A DNA stretch of 64,000 nucleotides from Brevibacterium aurantiacum. Its GTDB lineage: Bacteria; Actinomycetota; Actinomycetes; Actinomycetales; Brevibacteriaceae. Positions 27,961-37,857 of the stretch are shown in pieces (position 1 is the stretch's first letter; each line of letters starts with the position of its first letter). The translations under genes and the position numbers were made by a program. The stretch spans positions 280,755 through 344,754 of the forward strand of contig NZ_VLTK01000005.1 of the NCBI RefSeq assembly GCF_007558825.1. The letters are read 5' to 3'. The notes beneath the pieces are model-generated. The model ran no database searches and had not been told where the DNA came from. It worked only from the letters and a program-made list of their open reading frames with translations.

Positions 27961-28809
27961 TCAGTCACTGATCACCGCTTGGGTGCGCGACCACATGGTC
28001 TGCAGTTCCTCGAGCATCGCGGCAGAATGCTGTGTGTCGACGTTCGCAATCGCACCCACGATGCTCTGGGCGACACTGACCGCGCAGGTCACTGAGGCCA
28101 TCGGGCCGACGCCTTCAGACGGTACAAGGACGAGTTGATCGGCGAGTTCGGCCAGTTGCGAATGCTGGTCGGCAATGACGATCAGCCGCACACCCCGTTC
28201 TTTGGCCAGTTCACACAGTGGAACGATGCTTGAACTGGTTTTCCAGATGGAAAAGGTCAGCAGGCAGTCGCCCGGCTGCAGCAAGCGAACGTCGTTGATC
28301 ATGCTTGTTGTCGAACCATCACTGAGCGACACGTTATAGCCCAGGCCCTGAACATTGTGAGCCAAGACTGCCCCCGGGGCCACGTATGCGCCAGTGGCAA
28401 GTACCTTGGTCGATCCTGACGAAGTGATCATCTCGGCAATTGTTGTGATCGATGCATCGGAGAGCGACTCGGAAAGAAGTCCGAGGAGCTCGAGATCTTT
28501 ACGAATAGACTTCACAGCCTGACCCGTGCCGATGGTCGTGTTGCGAACAAAATGTTTGTCGGCATCCAATGACGAGAGAAATCGATTCCGAATCTCTGTC
28601 GACAACTCCGACCAGCCGGTGAAATCGATGGCCTGCGCAGCTCGGACAACAGTGGCGACGTTGACCCCGGCCGACTCGGCGAGTGCTGCAGCACTGCAGT
28701 ACGAAGCTCTTTCGGGATCGTCGGCAATCGCCTTGAGTACTGTCGTTGTCCCCGGGGACAGTTTGCGCTGAGACATGAGGTGCTCCAGCCATGTCGCGAT
28801 GATTCCCAC
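27961..28809 (-). CDS. MurR/RpiR family transcriptional regulator
   Basis: A 282-aa regulator with an N-terminal RpiR helix-turn-helix (SAAALAESAGVNVATVVRAAQAIDF) and a C-terminal SIS domain that would bind a phosphosugar (STKVLATGAYVAPGAVLAHNV and later segments). The GTG at 28809 is chosen because AGGAG is 6-7 bases upstream; an ATG at 28776 is internal. It is divergent from the oligopeptide-type ABC operon and may control it, although an RpiR regulator for peptide uptake is unusual and could point to a sugar-containing peptide. Confidence 0.82.
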   Translation of the reverse strand: MGIIATWLEHLMSQRKLSPGTTTVLKAIADDPERASYCSAAALAESAGVNVATVVRAAQAIDFTGWSELSTEIRNRFLSSLDADKHFVRNTTIGTGQAVKSIRKDLELLGLLSESLSDASITTIAEMITSSGSTKVLATGAYVAPGAVLAHNVQGLGYNVSLSDGSTTSMINDVRLLQPGDCLLTFSIWKTSSSIVPLCELAKERGVRLIVIADQHSQLAELADQLVLVPSEGVGPMASVTCAVSVAQSIVGAIANVDTQHSAAMLEELQTMWSRTQAVISD

Positions 28810-28905
28810 TATGAATCTCCTATTGCAATGAACGTTGCGATCTGATTGTATACGAGATGTGGTTGAGGTCACTTCTTCGCGGTTGGAGCGTCTGAAGTTC
28901 CAATC

Positions 28906-28918
28906 TTATCGCTGATAA
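28906..28918. promoter_or_regulatory. Small dyad in the rpiR/ABC operon intergenic region
   Basis: TTATC-GCT-GATAA is a perfect 5-bp inverted repeat in the 220-bp divergent region. It is a possible operator, with no further support. Confidence 0.3.
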
Positions 28919-29029
28919 CAGTGGTAATGATGGAGGCGGAGGTTGCAACAGACACTGCAGAAGTTGGGGTGCGGTCACTCGCGGACTCTGAACCACGCAT
29001 CATGACGGAACAGTCGAAGGAGACTTTTC

Positions 29030-30775
29030 ATGAACAAGCGAGCTATGTCGATGGTTGCGATCGCCGCTGCCGCCACGATGCTTGTGAGCGCCTGTGGAAA
29101 TGGGAGTTCGAGCAAGGGCGGGGACGCTCAATCGGTCGTCGACGATAAGACGGGCTTCGCCTCGTACACCGGTGATCCGCAGAAGGGCGGCGTCGTCGAA
29201 GTGTTGGGTGGAGTCGATTTCTCTCATCTGGATCCTGCTATGGGCAGCGACGGCAACGTCCTCAACCTCTACAACCTCCTCTACCGCAACCTCACTCAGT
29301 ACAAATACAACCGAGAGTCCGGAGAACTCGAACTCGTCGGCGATCTGGCCGAAGATACGGGTACCTCAAACGAAGATGCCACGGAATGGACCTTCAAACT
29401 CAAAGAAGGAATCACGTTCGAAGACGGAACGCCGATCACGGCGGAAGACGTGAAGTTCGGTTTCGAACATGCCTTCGACCCGTCGCTTGCCATCGGCCTC
29501 GACTATCTGCAGAACTACGTCAAGGGCGCCAAGGACTACGAGGGTGTCTTCGAGGACCCTGAAGGCCTCGACTCGATCAAGGTCGTTGATGATCGGACGA
29601 TCACGATCGAGACGAATAAGCCGATGGCCGACTTCCCGAATGTCGTTGCCACTGCACCGGGAGCCCCATTCCCGAAGGACAAGGTGACCAAGGTCGACCA
29701 GATCCAGAAGGATCCGATCTCGTCGGGGCCGTACAAAGTCGACGAGTACAAGCGCGGCGAGTCGCTGACGTTGGTCCGCAACGAGAACTGGGATGCCGAG
29801 ACCGACGACATTCGCCCAGCCTATCCAGACGGCTACAAGTTCACAGTCAGCCTCGATCAGAACACGATCGATCAGCGGATGATCTCCGGCCAGGGCGACG
29901 ATGCCAACGCTGTCTCGGCGTCGACCAACCCGGTGGTCGCGGCCAACCTCGCGAAGATCACCCAAGACCCCAAACTCTCTGAGCGCACGGTGCAGAGTAT
30001 GCCCTCCTGCAATTACTTCATGGTCATGAACAACGCCAAGGAGCCACTGGGAGATAAGAAGGTCCGACAAGCCATCAACTGGGCTGTGGACAAGTCGAGC
30101 GTGGTCAACGCCAGCGGCGGCCCACAGCTGGCCGATGTCGCACCGAACCAGCTGCTGCCCAGCGTTCCGCAGTACGACGACACCGATCCCTACGCCACTG
30201 AGGGAAACACGGGCGATCCTGAGAAAGCCAAGGCCATGCTCAAAGAAGCAGGCGCGGAGAACCTCAAACTGACCATGGACGTACGTGCGCTGCCGATGTG
30301 GCAGGCGCAGGCCGAAGCGGTGCAGCAGTCACTGAAGAAGGTCGGCATCGAGGTCAAACTCAACGTCATCGACCAGGCGAAGTTCTACGAGGTCCTGGCC
30401 ACACCGAGCCAGCAGAACGAGCTCGCGATCACAGGCTGGTGCTCCAACGGCTGGTTCTCAGGTGAACCGCTGTTGGGACCCCTGTTCGACGGTGAGCGAA
30501 TCACGAAGACCGGCAACCTCAATCAGTCCCAGATCGATGATCCGAAACTGAACAAGGCCCTCGCCGAGGCGGCAGTCATGCCCGATCTCGACGACAAGAC
30601 AGCGGCCTATGCCGAGATCAACGAACAGGTCCTCGAGCTCGCTCCCGTCGTGCCTCTGGTCCGCCCGCGCCCTCTGCAGCTCGTCGGCTCGAACGTCGGC
30701 GGAGCGTTCGCCAATCCGTCCAAGACCGGATACATCGACTACTCGCAGCTGGGGCTACTCAAGCCGGAAGGATAG
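29030..30775 (+). CDS. ABC transporter substrate-binding lipoprotein, family 5 (peptide type)
   Basis: A 581-aa solute-binding protein of the dipeptide/oligopeptide family. A lipoprotein signal peptide ends in LVSAC, with the lipid-modified cysteine near residue 22. The family pattern is clear: an early LDPAMGSDGNVLNLYNLLYRNL-type region, EWTFKLKEGITFEDGTPITAEDV and the C-terminal segment ending in PLVRP. GAAGGAG lies upstream of the ATG. It starts a five-gene transporter operon; an RpiR regulator is divergent. Peptides are the likely cargo given the hydrolases downstream. Confidence 0.88.
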   Translation: MNKRAMSMVAIAAAATMLVSACGNGSSSKGGDAQSVVDDKTGFASYTGDPQKGGVVEVLGGVDFSHLDPAMGSDGNVLNLYNLLYRNLTQYKYNRESGELELVGDLAEDTGTSNEDATEWTFKLKEGITFEDGTPITAEDVKFGFEHAFDPSLAIGLDYLQNYVKGAKDYEGVFEDPEGLDSIKVVDDRTITIETNKPMADFPNVVATAPGAPFPKDKVTKVDQIQKDPISSGPYKVDEYKRGESLTLVRNENWDAETDDIRPAYPDGYKFTVSLDQNTIDQRMISGQGDDANAVSASTNPVVAANLAKITQDPKLSERTVQSMPSCNYFMVMNNAKEPLGDKKVRQAINWAVDKSSVVNASGGPQLADVAPNQLLPSVPQYDDTDPYATEGNTGDPEKAKAMLKEAGAENLKLTMDVRALPMWQAQAEAVQQSLKKVGIEVKLNVIDQAKFYEVLATPSQQNELAITGWCSNGWFSGEPLLGPLFDGERITKTGNLNQSQIDDPKLNKALAEAAVMPDLDDKTAAYAEINEQVLELAPVVPLVRPRPLQLVGSNVGGAFANPSKTGYIDYSQLGLLKPEG

Positions 30776-30782
30776 TTCACTC

Positions 30783-31727
30783 GTGACTGCTTCGCTTTCG
30801 AATCAGGTCGAGGAATTCGGTCGGCCCGGCCCGGGGGAGGATTTTTCCCCCGGGCTGGGAACCCTGAAGAGGATCCTGCGCAAACCGACAGTGATTCTGT
30901 CCACCGGGTTCCTCGTCTTCATCGTCCTCCTCGCGATCTTCGCTCCGCTCATTACTCAGCTCTCCGGCTACAGCCCCTACGAATTCGACGAAGGAGCCGT
31001 GGACCCGGCACTGGGTGGCTTGCCGCACGGCGCGTTCGGTGGCATCAGTGCCGAGCATTGGATGGGAGTCGAACCCCAGAACGGCCGTGACATCTTCGCT
31101 CGGATCGCCTACGGCGCGCGTGTCTCGATGCTCATCGGCATCGGCGCAACCGCGATCACCATGGTCATCGGCGTGGTTATGGGCGTGATCGCCGGTTTCC
31201 TCGGAGGGTTCGTCGATGCCGTGATCTCCCGGGTGATGGACTTTCTCATGGCGTTCCCAGCACTGATCTTCATGATCGCAATCCTCTCGGCCCTGCCGCA
31301 GGGGAACCGTCCTCTGCTCCTCGTCCTCGTGCTCAGCCTCTTCTCCTGGCCGGCCACGGCCCGCGTGATCCGCGGCCAGACTCTGTCACTGAAGAATCGT
31401 GAATTCGTCGAGGCCGCCCGGACATCGGGTGCCGGCTGGGTTCCACTGGTATTCCGGGAAGTGCTTCCCAACCTTTCGGGAACCATCGTCGTCATGGCCA
31501 CGCTGGCGGTGCCGACGTTCATCGCCACTGAGGCCGGACTGTCCTTCCTCGGAGTGGGCATCACTCCACCCGATCCCTCGTGGGGGCAGATGATCGCATC
31601 GGCGGTGACCTGGTACTCCAGCGATCCGATGTTCTTCGCCATACCGGGTATGTTCCTGTTCCTCACAGTGCTGTCGTTCACCGTGCTCGGTGACAACCTC
31701 CAGAAGATCTGGGCGGGAGGACTCTGA
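30783..31727 (+). CDS. ABC transporter permease, DppC/OppC type
   Basis: A 314-aa inner-membrane permease with an N-terminal cytoplasmic segment, a first helix near residues 40-60 and the EAA-type loop EAARTSGAGWVPLVFREVLPN. The GTG at 30783 follows GGAAGGA by a short spacer and starts 8 bp after the lipoprotein gene; earlier in-frame codons fall inside that gene. It precedes the DppB-like permease gene, the reverse of the usual order, and overlaps it by one base. Confidence 0.85.
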   Translation: MTASLSNQVEEFGRPGPGEDFSPGLGTLKRILRKPTVILSTGFLVFIVLLAIFAPLITQLSGYSPYEFDEGAVDPALGGLPHGAFGGISAEHWMGVEPQNGRDIFARIAYGARVSMLIGIGATAITMVIGVVMGVIAGFLGGFVDAVISRVMDFLMAFPALIFMIAILSALPQGNRPLLLVLVLSLFSWPATARVIRGQTLSLKNREFVEAARTSGAGWVPLVFREVLPNLSGTIVVMATLAVPTFIATEAGLSFLGVGITPPDPSWGQMIASAVTWYSSDPMFFAIPGMFLFLTVLSFTVLGDNLQKIWAGGL

Positions 31728-32722
31728 TGGCCATCTATCTCATCAAACGACTGTTCGCGGCACTGATCATCATGCTGCTCGTCGTATTCTTCACCTTCGT
31801 CATCTTCTTCCAACTCTCACCGGATCCGGCAGCCAGCATCTGCGGCCAGACCTGCACCCCGGAGAGGATCGAGGCGATCCGGGACCAGTTGGGACTCAAC
31901 GAACCGTTCTTCACTCAGTTCTTCACGTTCCTCGCCGCGATCTTCGTCGGCCGCGACTACGGTTCGGGTGCCTCGGTGGTCCACTGCAACGCCCCGTGCA
32001 TCGGATACTCGTTCCAGACCAACCAGGATGTCCTGCAGGGGATCGTCGATCGACTGCCCGTCTCGGTGACAATCGCCGTCGGTGCCGCGGTCCTGTGGCT
32101 GCTCTCCGGCGTGGCTGCAGGCGTGATCAGCGCCGTGAAGGAAGGCACCTGGTGGGATAAGGGAGCGATGATGTTCGCCCTGGCCGGGATCTCCCTGCCG
32201 AACTACTTCGTGGCCCTGGTGCTGCAATACCTCCTCGTCGTGCAGCTCCAATGGCTGCCGTTCCCGACGGTGGTCCCGTTCACAGACAGCCCAGTGCAGT
32301 GGTTCCAGGCCTACCTCATGCCGTGGATGGTGCTTGCGCTCATGTACGCGTCGATGTACGCGCGGCTGACGAGGACCAATGTCATCGACACCATGGGAGA
32401 GAACTTCATGCGCACGGCCCGTGCCAAAGGCCTGGGACGCAGCGCCATCCTCATCCGGCACGGACTGCGTCCGTCATTGACCCCGATCGTCACACTCCTG
32501 GGCGTCGACTTCGCCACACTGCTGGGCGGAGCCCTCATCACAGAGACGGTCTTCGGGCTCAACGGCGTCGGCCGGTACGCCTACGACGCGATCGCCGTCA
32601 ACGATCAGCCCGTGATCATGGGAGTCACGCTCGTGGCAGCCTTCGCCGTGATCATCGCCAACATTGTGGTCGACCTGCTCTACCGGGTGCTCGACCCCCG
32701 AGTGAGAGTGAGCACCTCATGA
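31727..32722 (+). CDS. ABC transporter permease, DppB/OppB type
   Basis: A 331-aa permease with six predicted helices. The N-terminus YLIKRLFAALIIMLLVVFF, the early GLNEPFFTQF segment and the ARAKGLGRSAILIRHGLRP loop are typical of DppB. It shares a base with the preceding stop (TGATG) and overlaps the ATPase gene at an ATGA junction. A periplasmic loop contains several cysteines (CGQTC and CNAPC), which may form disulfides. Confidence 0.87.
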   Translation: MAIYLIKRLFAALIIMLLVVFFTFVIFFQLSPDPAASICGQTCTPERIEAIRDQLGLNEPFFTQFFTFLAAIFVGRDYGSGASVVHCNAPCIGYSFQTNQDVLQGIVDRLPVSVTIAVGAAVLWLLSGVAAGVISAVKEGTWWDKGAMMFALAGISLPNYFVALVLQYLLVVQLQWLPFPTVVPFTDSPVQWFQAYLMPWMVLALMYASMYARLTRTNVIDTMGENFMRTARAKGLGRSAILIRHGLRPSLTPIVTLLGVDFATLLGGALITETVFGLNGVGRYAYDAIAVNDQPVIMGVTLVAAFAVIIANIVVDLLYRVLDPRVRVSTS

Positions 32723-33567
32723 GCGCACACCCGTCGAGACCTGCAAGTGATGCTCCGGTCCTGTCCGTGCGGGATCTTCGCATCGAATTTCCGCTCGGGG
32801 TCGTCGTCGACGGTAGCTCATTCGACATCGCACGAGGCCAGACGATGGGATTGGTCGGCGAATCAGGATCGGGCAAGTCGATGACCTCGCTGGCGATCAT
32901 GGGTCTGCTGCCGAAGGAGGCGACGACAACAGGGTCGGCGCGATTCCACGGCGATGAACTGCTCCACCGGTCCGATGCCTCGATGCGGCGGACCCGCGGC
33001 GACCAGATCGCGATGATCTTCCAGGATCCCCTGTCCTCGCTCAACCCTTACTACACGGTCGGCTTCCAGATCGCCGAGGCCTACCGTGCTCATAAAGGAG
33101 GTACGAAGGCAGCGGCGATGAGGATGGCCGCCGAGGCGATGGACCGAGTGCGCATCCCCGACGCCGCCGGCCGTGTCGGACACTATCCCCATCAGTTCTC
33201 CGGGGGTATGCGCCAAAGAGTGATGATCGCGATGGCGCTCGTGTGCGAACCCGACCTCATCATCGCCGATGAACCGACCACGGCCCTTGACGTCACCGTC
33301 CAAGCCCAGATCCTCGACCTGCTCGCCGAGGTGCAGGAGATGACGCAGGCGGCGATGCTGTTCATCACCCACGACCTGGCCGTCGTCAGCCAGATCTCCG
33401 ACCATGTGACGGTGATGCGATTCGGCCGGACCGTTGAACAGGGCACTGCAGAGCAGATCTTCTCGAACCCGGGCAACGACTACACCAAAGCGCTGCTCGC
33501 AGCGACACCGCGCCTCGACGACGTCGTCGATCTTCCCGAGCCCATTCTCACGAAAGGGGGCAGATGA
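32719..33567 (+). CDS. ABC transporter ATP-binding protein, DppD/OppD type
   Basis: A 282-aa nucleotide-binding subunit. Walker A is GESGSGKS, the signature is in QFSGGMRQR, and Walker B is LIIADEPTTALD. It is shorter than the usual 320-330 aa OppD, lacking most of the C-terminal oligopeptide extension. The ATG at 32719 overlaps the permease stop and the next ATPase gene overlaps its own stop, so B, D and F subunits are translationally coupled. Confidence 0.87.
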   Translation: MSAHPSRPASDAPVLSVRDLRIEFPLGVVVDGSSFDIARGQTMGLVGESGSGKSMTSLAIMGLLPKEATTTGSARFHGDELLHRSDASMRRTRGDQIAMIFQDPLSSLNPYYTVGFQIAEAYRAHKGGTKAAAMRMAAEAMDRVRIPDAAGRVGHYPHQFSGGMRQRVMIAMALVCEPDLIIADEPTTALDVTVQAQILDLLAEVQEMTQAAMLFITHDLAVVSQISDHVTVMRFGRTVEQGTAEQIFSNPGNDYTKALLAATPRLDDVVDLPEPILTKGGR

Positions 33568-34379
33568 GCATGAGCGACATCGCCACGCCGCTGCTGGCTG
33601 CGTACGACCTGAGCAAGGAGTTCCGCAGCGGCCGCAGAGAGAAATTCACTGCAGTCGAGGGAGTCTCCTTCGATGTCCACCGGCGGCAGACACTGGGTAT
33701 TGTCGGAGAGTCCGGTTCGGGAAAGTCGACCACGGCGCGGATGATCGCACGCCTCATCGATCCCACGTCCGGGTCTGTGGAGTTCCAAGGTGAGGAGATC
33801 ACCCAGCGCTCGGGTGCGTCATTGCGGAACTTTCGCAGCGGAGTCCAGGTGGTATTCCAAGCCCCCTACTCCTCACTCAACCCTCGTCACACCGTCGAAG
33901 AGGTGGTGTCGGCACCACTCCGCTACCAGAAGCGGAAGGCCACGGGCGGGTACCGGAACATGGTCAAGGCGGCGATGGAACGAGTCGGACTCAACCCCGA
34001 CCACTCAACTCGCTATCCGCGCCAGTTCTCCGGAGGGCAGGCCCAGCGCATCGGCATCGCTCGCGCACTCATCGTCGAACCGAAGCTCGTCATCTGCGAT
34101 GAGGCGGTCTCCGCTCTCGACGTGTCGGTTCAGGCACAGGTGCTCGAGCTGTTGGTGGACCTGCAGCGCGAACGCGACATCTCCTACATCTTCATAGCCC
34201 ACGATCTGGCGGTCGTGCGACAGATCGCCCACAAGGTTGCCGTGATGCAGAAGGGCAGGATCGTCGAGCAAGGCCCGCGCGACGAAATCTTCGATGACCC
34301 ACAGCACGAATACACGAAGACCCTGCTCTCCGCGGTCCCGAGCATCGATCCCCGCTGGGACGCGGGTCAGCGTTCTTGA
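33564..34379 (+). CDS. ABC transporter ATP-binding protein, DppF/OppF type
   Basis: A 271-aa second nucleotide-binding subunit. Walker A is GESGSGKST, the signature is in QFSGGQAQRIGIARAL, and Walker B reads LVICDEAVSALD, with alanine and serine variations common in OppF. The start at 33564 overlaps the preceding stop; an ATG at 33570 is also possible. With the DppD-like subunit it would power the two permeases. The carboxypeptidase gene follows after 87 bp. Confidence 0.86.
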   Translation: MSMSDIATPLLAAYDLSKEFRSGRREKFTAVEGVSFDVHRRQTLGIVGESGSGKSTTARMIARLIDPTSGSVEFQGEEITQRSGASLRNFRSGVQVVFQAPYSSLNPRHTVEEVVSAPLRYQKRKATGGYRNMVKAAMERVGLNPDHSTRYPRQFSGGQAQRIGIARALIVEPKLVICDEAVSALDVSVQAQVLELLVDLQRERDISYIFIAHDLAVVRQIAHKVAVMQKGRIVEQGPRDEIFDDPQHEYTKTLLSAVPSIDPRWDAGQRS

Positions 34380-34466
34380 ACGACACAACCACCTCGGTGC
34401 TCAGCATCGACACCGACCACCGATTCTCCACCATCTCCACACACAGGGAAGGATCTCAATTCCATC

Positions 34467-35990
34467 ATGTCTGACACACAGACTCAGTCACAGCCCACGA
34501 ATCAGCCGGCAGACCCACCGCGGCCGGTCGATGACTTCGTCACCACTGTCCATGAACTTCAGCTGCCCGCCGGTCTGCTCCGGTATCGGGCCCAGGCGGG
34601 CCGGATGGTCATCGGCTCTGAAATCGTCGAGGAAGGCGTGTTCGCCGGTCTCAAGCCGAAGGCACAGATCTTCCTCACCTCCTACACCGCCATCACCGAG
34701 GGCACCGAAGACGGTCAGGATGCTCAGCGTCCTGTCGTCTTCGTCTTCAACGGAGGCCCGGGATCGTCATCGGCCTGGATGCACATCGGTCTCTTCGGTC
34801 CACGGCGGGTGGTGGCCAACGACGTCAATGATCGCACCCCGCCGCCCTACGGTCTCGTCGACAATCTTGAGACGACTCTGGCTCACGCCGATCTGGTCTT
34901 CATCGACCCGGTGACCACGGGATACTCCCGCACCGCAGAGGGGGAGAAGCCGGAGGACTTCCACGGGTTCACTGGGGATCGCGACGTCGTCGGCGAGGCG
35001 ATCCGGCTGTGGCTGACACGGAACAATCGGTGGATCTCACCGAAGTTCCTCGCCGGGGAGTCCTACGGAACCACCCGTGCAGCGGCCCTGGCCGGACATC
35101 TGGCCAAACGCCACGGGATCGCCTTCAACGGCATCCTCCTCATCTCGGCCGTCCTCGATTTCGCCACGATCGATTTCGCGGAAGGCAACGAAGCTCCCTA
35201 CATCCACTACCTGCCGACGTTTGCCGCCATCGCGCACTATCACGGCAAACATCCGGGGCGCGAGCTCGAAGATGTCGTCGCAGAGGCGACGGATTTTGCC
35301 CATGGGGACTTCAGCCGAGCGCTCGCGCGCGGACACCGGCTCGAGACCTCCGAACACTCCCGAATAGCTGCGAAGGTGGCCGAGCTCATCGGGATCGATG
35401 AGAAGTTCGTCCGGCTGGCTGACCTTCGCATCGACGAGTTCACCTTCTTCACAGAACTTCTCCGCGATCAGCGACTGCGCATCGGTCGTTTGGATTCCCG
35501 CTTCACCGCGCATCCGGGGAAGGTCGCCTCAGAAGTGCTCGGCGACGACCCTTCATATCCGGCGATCCAGTATCCCTACACCGTGGGCATCAATCATCTG
35601 CTGCGTGCCGAACTCGGATACGAATCGGACCTCACCTACGAGGTGCTGACATCCAGAGTCCATCCATGGTCGTACAAGGAGTTCGAGAACTCCACCGTCA
35701 ACACTGCCGAAGATCTCGCTTTCGCGATGCGGATGAATCCGCATCTCAAGGTCTACGTGGCGTTCGGTTATCACGACTCAGCGACGCCGTTTGCCGCCTC
35801 GGAGCATGTGCTTGCGCATCTGCGCATTGCCGATGAGTCCCATGATCAGATTGTTCGTCGCTATTACCCGGCCGGACACATGATGTATGTCGACCAGCAG
35901 GTCCGGGTCGAGCAGCTGCGCGATATCGCAGACTTCGTCGCTTGGTCAATCGGAGACGGTGCCAAGCCTGAGTCGAACCAACCCATCTGA
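34467..35990 (+). CDS. S10 family serine carboxypeptidase-like peptidase
   Basis: A 507-aa S10-type peptidase. The oxyanion region is FVFNGGPGSSSAWMH, the nucleophile elbow is GESYGTTRAAAL, the catalytic aspartate falls in FGYHDSATP and the histidine in PAGHMMY, so the Ser-Asp-His triad is complete. No signal peptide is visible, so it probably acts in the cytosol, unlike eukaryotic vacuolar homologues. GGAAGGA precedes the ATG. It follows the peptide-type ABC transporter and would trim imported peptides. Confidence 0.86.
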   Translation: MSDTQTQSQPTNQPADPPRPVDDFVTTVHELQLPAGLLRYRAQAGRMVIGSEIVEEGVFAGLKPKAQIFLTSYTAITEGTEDGQDAQRPVVFVFNGGPGSSSAWMHIGLFGPRRVVANDVNDRTPPPYGLVDNLETTLAHADLVFIDPVTTGYSRTAEGEKPEDFHGFTGDRDVVGEAIRLWLTRNNRWISPKFLAGESYGTTRAAALAGHLAKRHGIAFNGILLISAVLDFATIDFAEGNEAPYIHYLPTFAAIAHYHGKHPGRELEDVVAEATDFAHGDFSRALARGHRLETSEHSRIAAKVAELIGIDEKFVRLADLRIDEFTFFTELLRDQRLRIGRLDSRFTAHPGKVASEVLGDDPSYPAIQYPYTVGINHLLRAELGYESDLTYEVLTSRVHPWSYKEFENSTVNTAEDLAFAMRMNPHLKVYVAFGYHDSATPFAASEHVLAHLRIADESHDQIVRRYYPAGHMMYVDQQVRVEQLRDIADFVAWSIGDGAKPESNQPI

Positions 35991-36063
35991 GCCGGACGGT
36001 CACGCGCACTGAGCCGGTCGGCAACACACTAAGACGATCATCATCGAGAACAGGAGAATCGAC

Positions 36064-37791
36064 GTGCCCGAGAACCATGATCGAGGCAGCTCACATGCAA
36101 GGGCTTCAGCCGAAGGCAGGAAGCTCGCCGACATCATCAACGCGGAGTGGACGTGGAGAGAGGCCGAATTCGGATCACTGTCTCAGAAGGCCTCCGTCGT
36201 CGACTTCTTGCCGGATGTCAGTGAAGCCTCGCAGCGGCGTCGGCAGCAGATGTGGGAGGACACACTCGGCAAACTCGAGTCGGTCAGTACCGATGCTCTC
36301 ACTGTGGAAGAGACTATCGACTTAGAGGTCTACCGCCAGCAGTTGGTCACCCTTGTCGAGGCACAGAGATACCGGATGTGGGAGAGACCTGCCACGGCAG
36401 ATTCTGCCTTCTGGCGCACGCTCGCCTTCGACGCCTACCGTCTTGTGCCAGAAGACGTCGGTTCGGCTCGGGCATACATCAGCTTGCTCGGCGACATTCC
36501 ACGGTTCTTCGATCAGCAGATCGAGAACATGAGGGCCGGGGTGGCTCGAGGCTTTGGGCCGGCCAGAGTGTGCATGAGCGGACGAGAGGAACCGGTGCGG
36601 GTCGTCGCCGAGGTCGAGGACGTCACCGAGCTGTCGTTCTTCGGACCGTTCCGAAAAATCCCGGCGGTCGTGCCTGAACAGGTTCGAACTGAACTCCACG
36701 AGGCGGCTGCTCAGATGCTTTCGGCTGAGGTCGTGCCCGCTTATCGGAGACTCCTTGAATTCCTGACAACGGAGTATCTGCCGAATCTGCCGGAGTCTAT
36801 CGCCGCAGTCGACCAGCCGGGCGGCATCGAGTTCTACCAGTCCCAGATCAGGGAGTATTCGACGACAGACCTCAGCCCGCAGCAGATCTTCGACCTCGGA
36901 CAGGTCGAAGTGAAGAAGATCCGGGAGGAGATGGAGGACGTCGCCGTCGAGCTCGGCTATCCCGACGACCTGCCGGGTCTGTTCGAGTTCATGCGCACGA
37001 GTCCGCAGTTCTATGCAACGACTCCTCGTCAACTGCTGTCTGAAGCCGCGTACACGTGCAAGGCCTTCGACCGGGTGGTCCATCAGTACTTCGGGCGTCT
37101 GCCGCAGCAGCGCTTCGCCATCATGGAGACACCGGCGGAGATCGCGAAATTCGACACGTTCGGCCGGGGTGCTCCCGACCGGTACCTGCTCAACACGTAC
37201 AACTTGCCGGCGCGACCACTGTATTCGCTGCCGGCACTGACCCTGCACGAATCTGCGCCCGGACATTCGTTTCAGATTTCGCTGGCCGAGGAGCTCGAGC
37301 TCGCCGACTTCCGGCGGCTCTATATCTCGGCCTTCGGTGAGGGCTGGGGCCTCTACACCGAACGACTCGGCGATGAGATGGGGATGTATGAGACGCCGTT
37401 CGAACGTATGGGTATGCTCTCGTTCCAGATGTGGCGGGCCGTGCGCCTCGTCGTCGATCCGGGCATGCATGCGCTGGGGTGGAGTCGGGAGCAGGCGCAG
37501 GATTTCCTGCGGGACAATACGGCGATCGCCGAACACGAGATCGTCACGGAGATTGATCGCTACATCTCCTGGCCCGGGCAGGCCACTGCCTACTACCTCG
37601 GGCAACTGACTATTCAACAGCTGCGGCAGGAGGCCGAGGAGGCGCTGGGGGAGGACTTCTCGATCAGGGACTTCCACGACACGGTGCTCGGGATGGGCAG
37701 CGTACCGCTCACCGTGCTGCAGGCACACGTGCGTGCAGCTATCCGCTCGGCAGCCGTCGATCGGCAGACTCAGGCGGCCGCCGGCCACTAA
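36064..37791 (+). CDS. DUF885 family protein, putative metallopeptidase
   Basis: A 575-aa DUF885 protein. The conserved block LTLHESAPGHSFQISLAEE contains the HES-PGH motif that resembles a zinc-binding site, followed by the GEGWGLYTERLGDEMG region. The C-terminal IDRYISWPGQATAYYLG segment is also typical. The GTG at 36064 has AGGAG eight bases upstream. It lies 73 bp after the S10 peptidase on the same strand and probably takes part in the same peptide or amide hydrolysis. Confidence 0.85.
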   Translation: MPENHDRGSSHARASAEGRKLADIINAEWTWREAEFGSLSQKASVVDFLPDVSEASQRRRQQMWEDTLGKLESVSTDALTVEETIDLEVYRQQLVTLVEAQRYRMWERPATADSAFWRTLAFDAYRLVPEDVGSARAYISLLGDIPRFFDQQIENMRAGVARGFGPARVCMSGREEPVRVVAEVEDVTELSFFGPFRKIPAVVPEQVRTELHEAAAQMLSAEVVPAYRRLLEFLTTEYLPNLPESIAAVDQPGGIEFYQSQIREYSTTDLSPQQIFDLGQVEVKKIREEMEDVAVELGYPDDLPGLFEFMRTSPQFYATTPRQLLSEAAYTCKAFDRVVHQYFGRLPQQRFAIMETPAEIAKFDTFGRGAPDRYLLNTYNLPARPLYSLPALTLHESAPGHSFQISLAEELELADFRRLYISAFGEGWGLYTERLGDEMGMYETPFERMGMLSFQMWRAVRLVVDPGMHALGWSREQAQDFLRDNTAIAEHEIVTEIDRYISWPGQATAYYLGQLTIQQLRQEAEEALGEDFSIRDFHDTVLGMGSVPLTVLQAHVRAAIRSAAVDRQTQAAAGH

Positions 37792-37811
37792 GGTTCTCGC
37801 CTCTCACTACG

Positions 37812-37847
37812 TCGACTCCGGTCGGACCTGAATCCGGCCGGGGTCGA
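37812..37847. terminator. Terminator between convergent DUF885 and amidohydrolase genes
   Basis: Two 14-bp arms (37812-37825 and 37834-37847) pair at 12 positions, the others being G-T, around an 8-nt loop. No long U-tract follows. Confidence 0.6.
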
Positions 37848-37857
37848 GCTATGTCGC

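Noticed and set aside
36322..37788. Minus-strand open frame opposite the DUF885 gene
   Set aside because: Shadow of a well-supported gene; arginine/leucine-rich with no motif.
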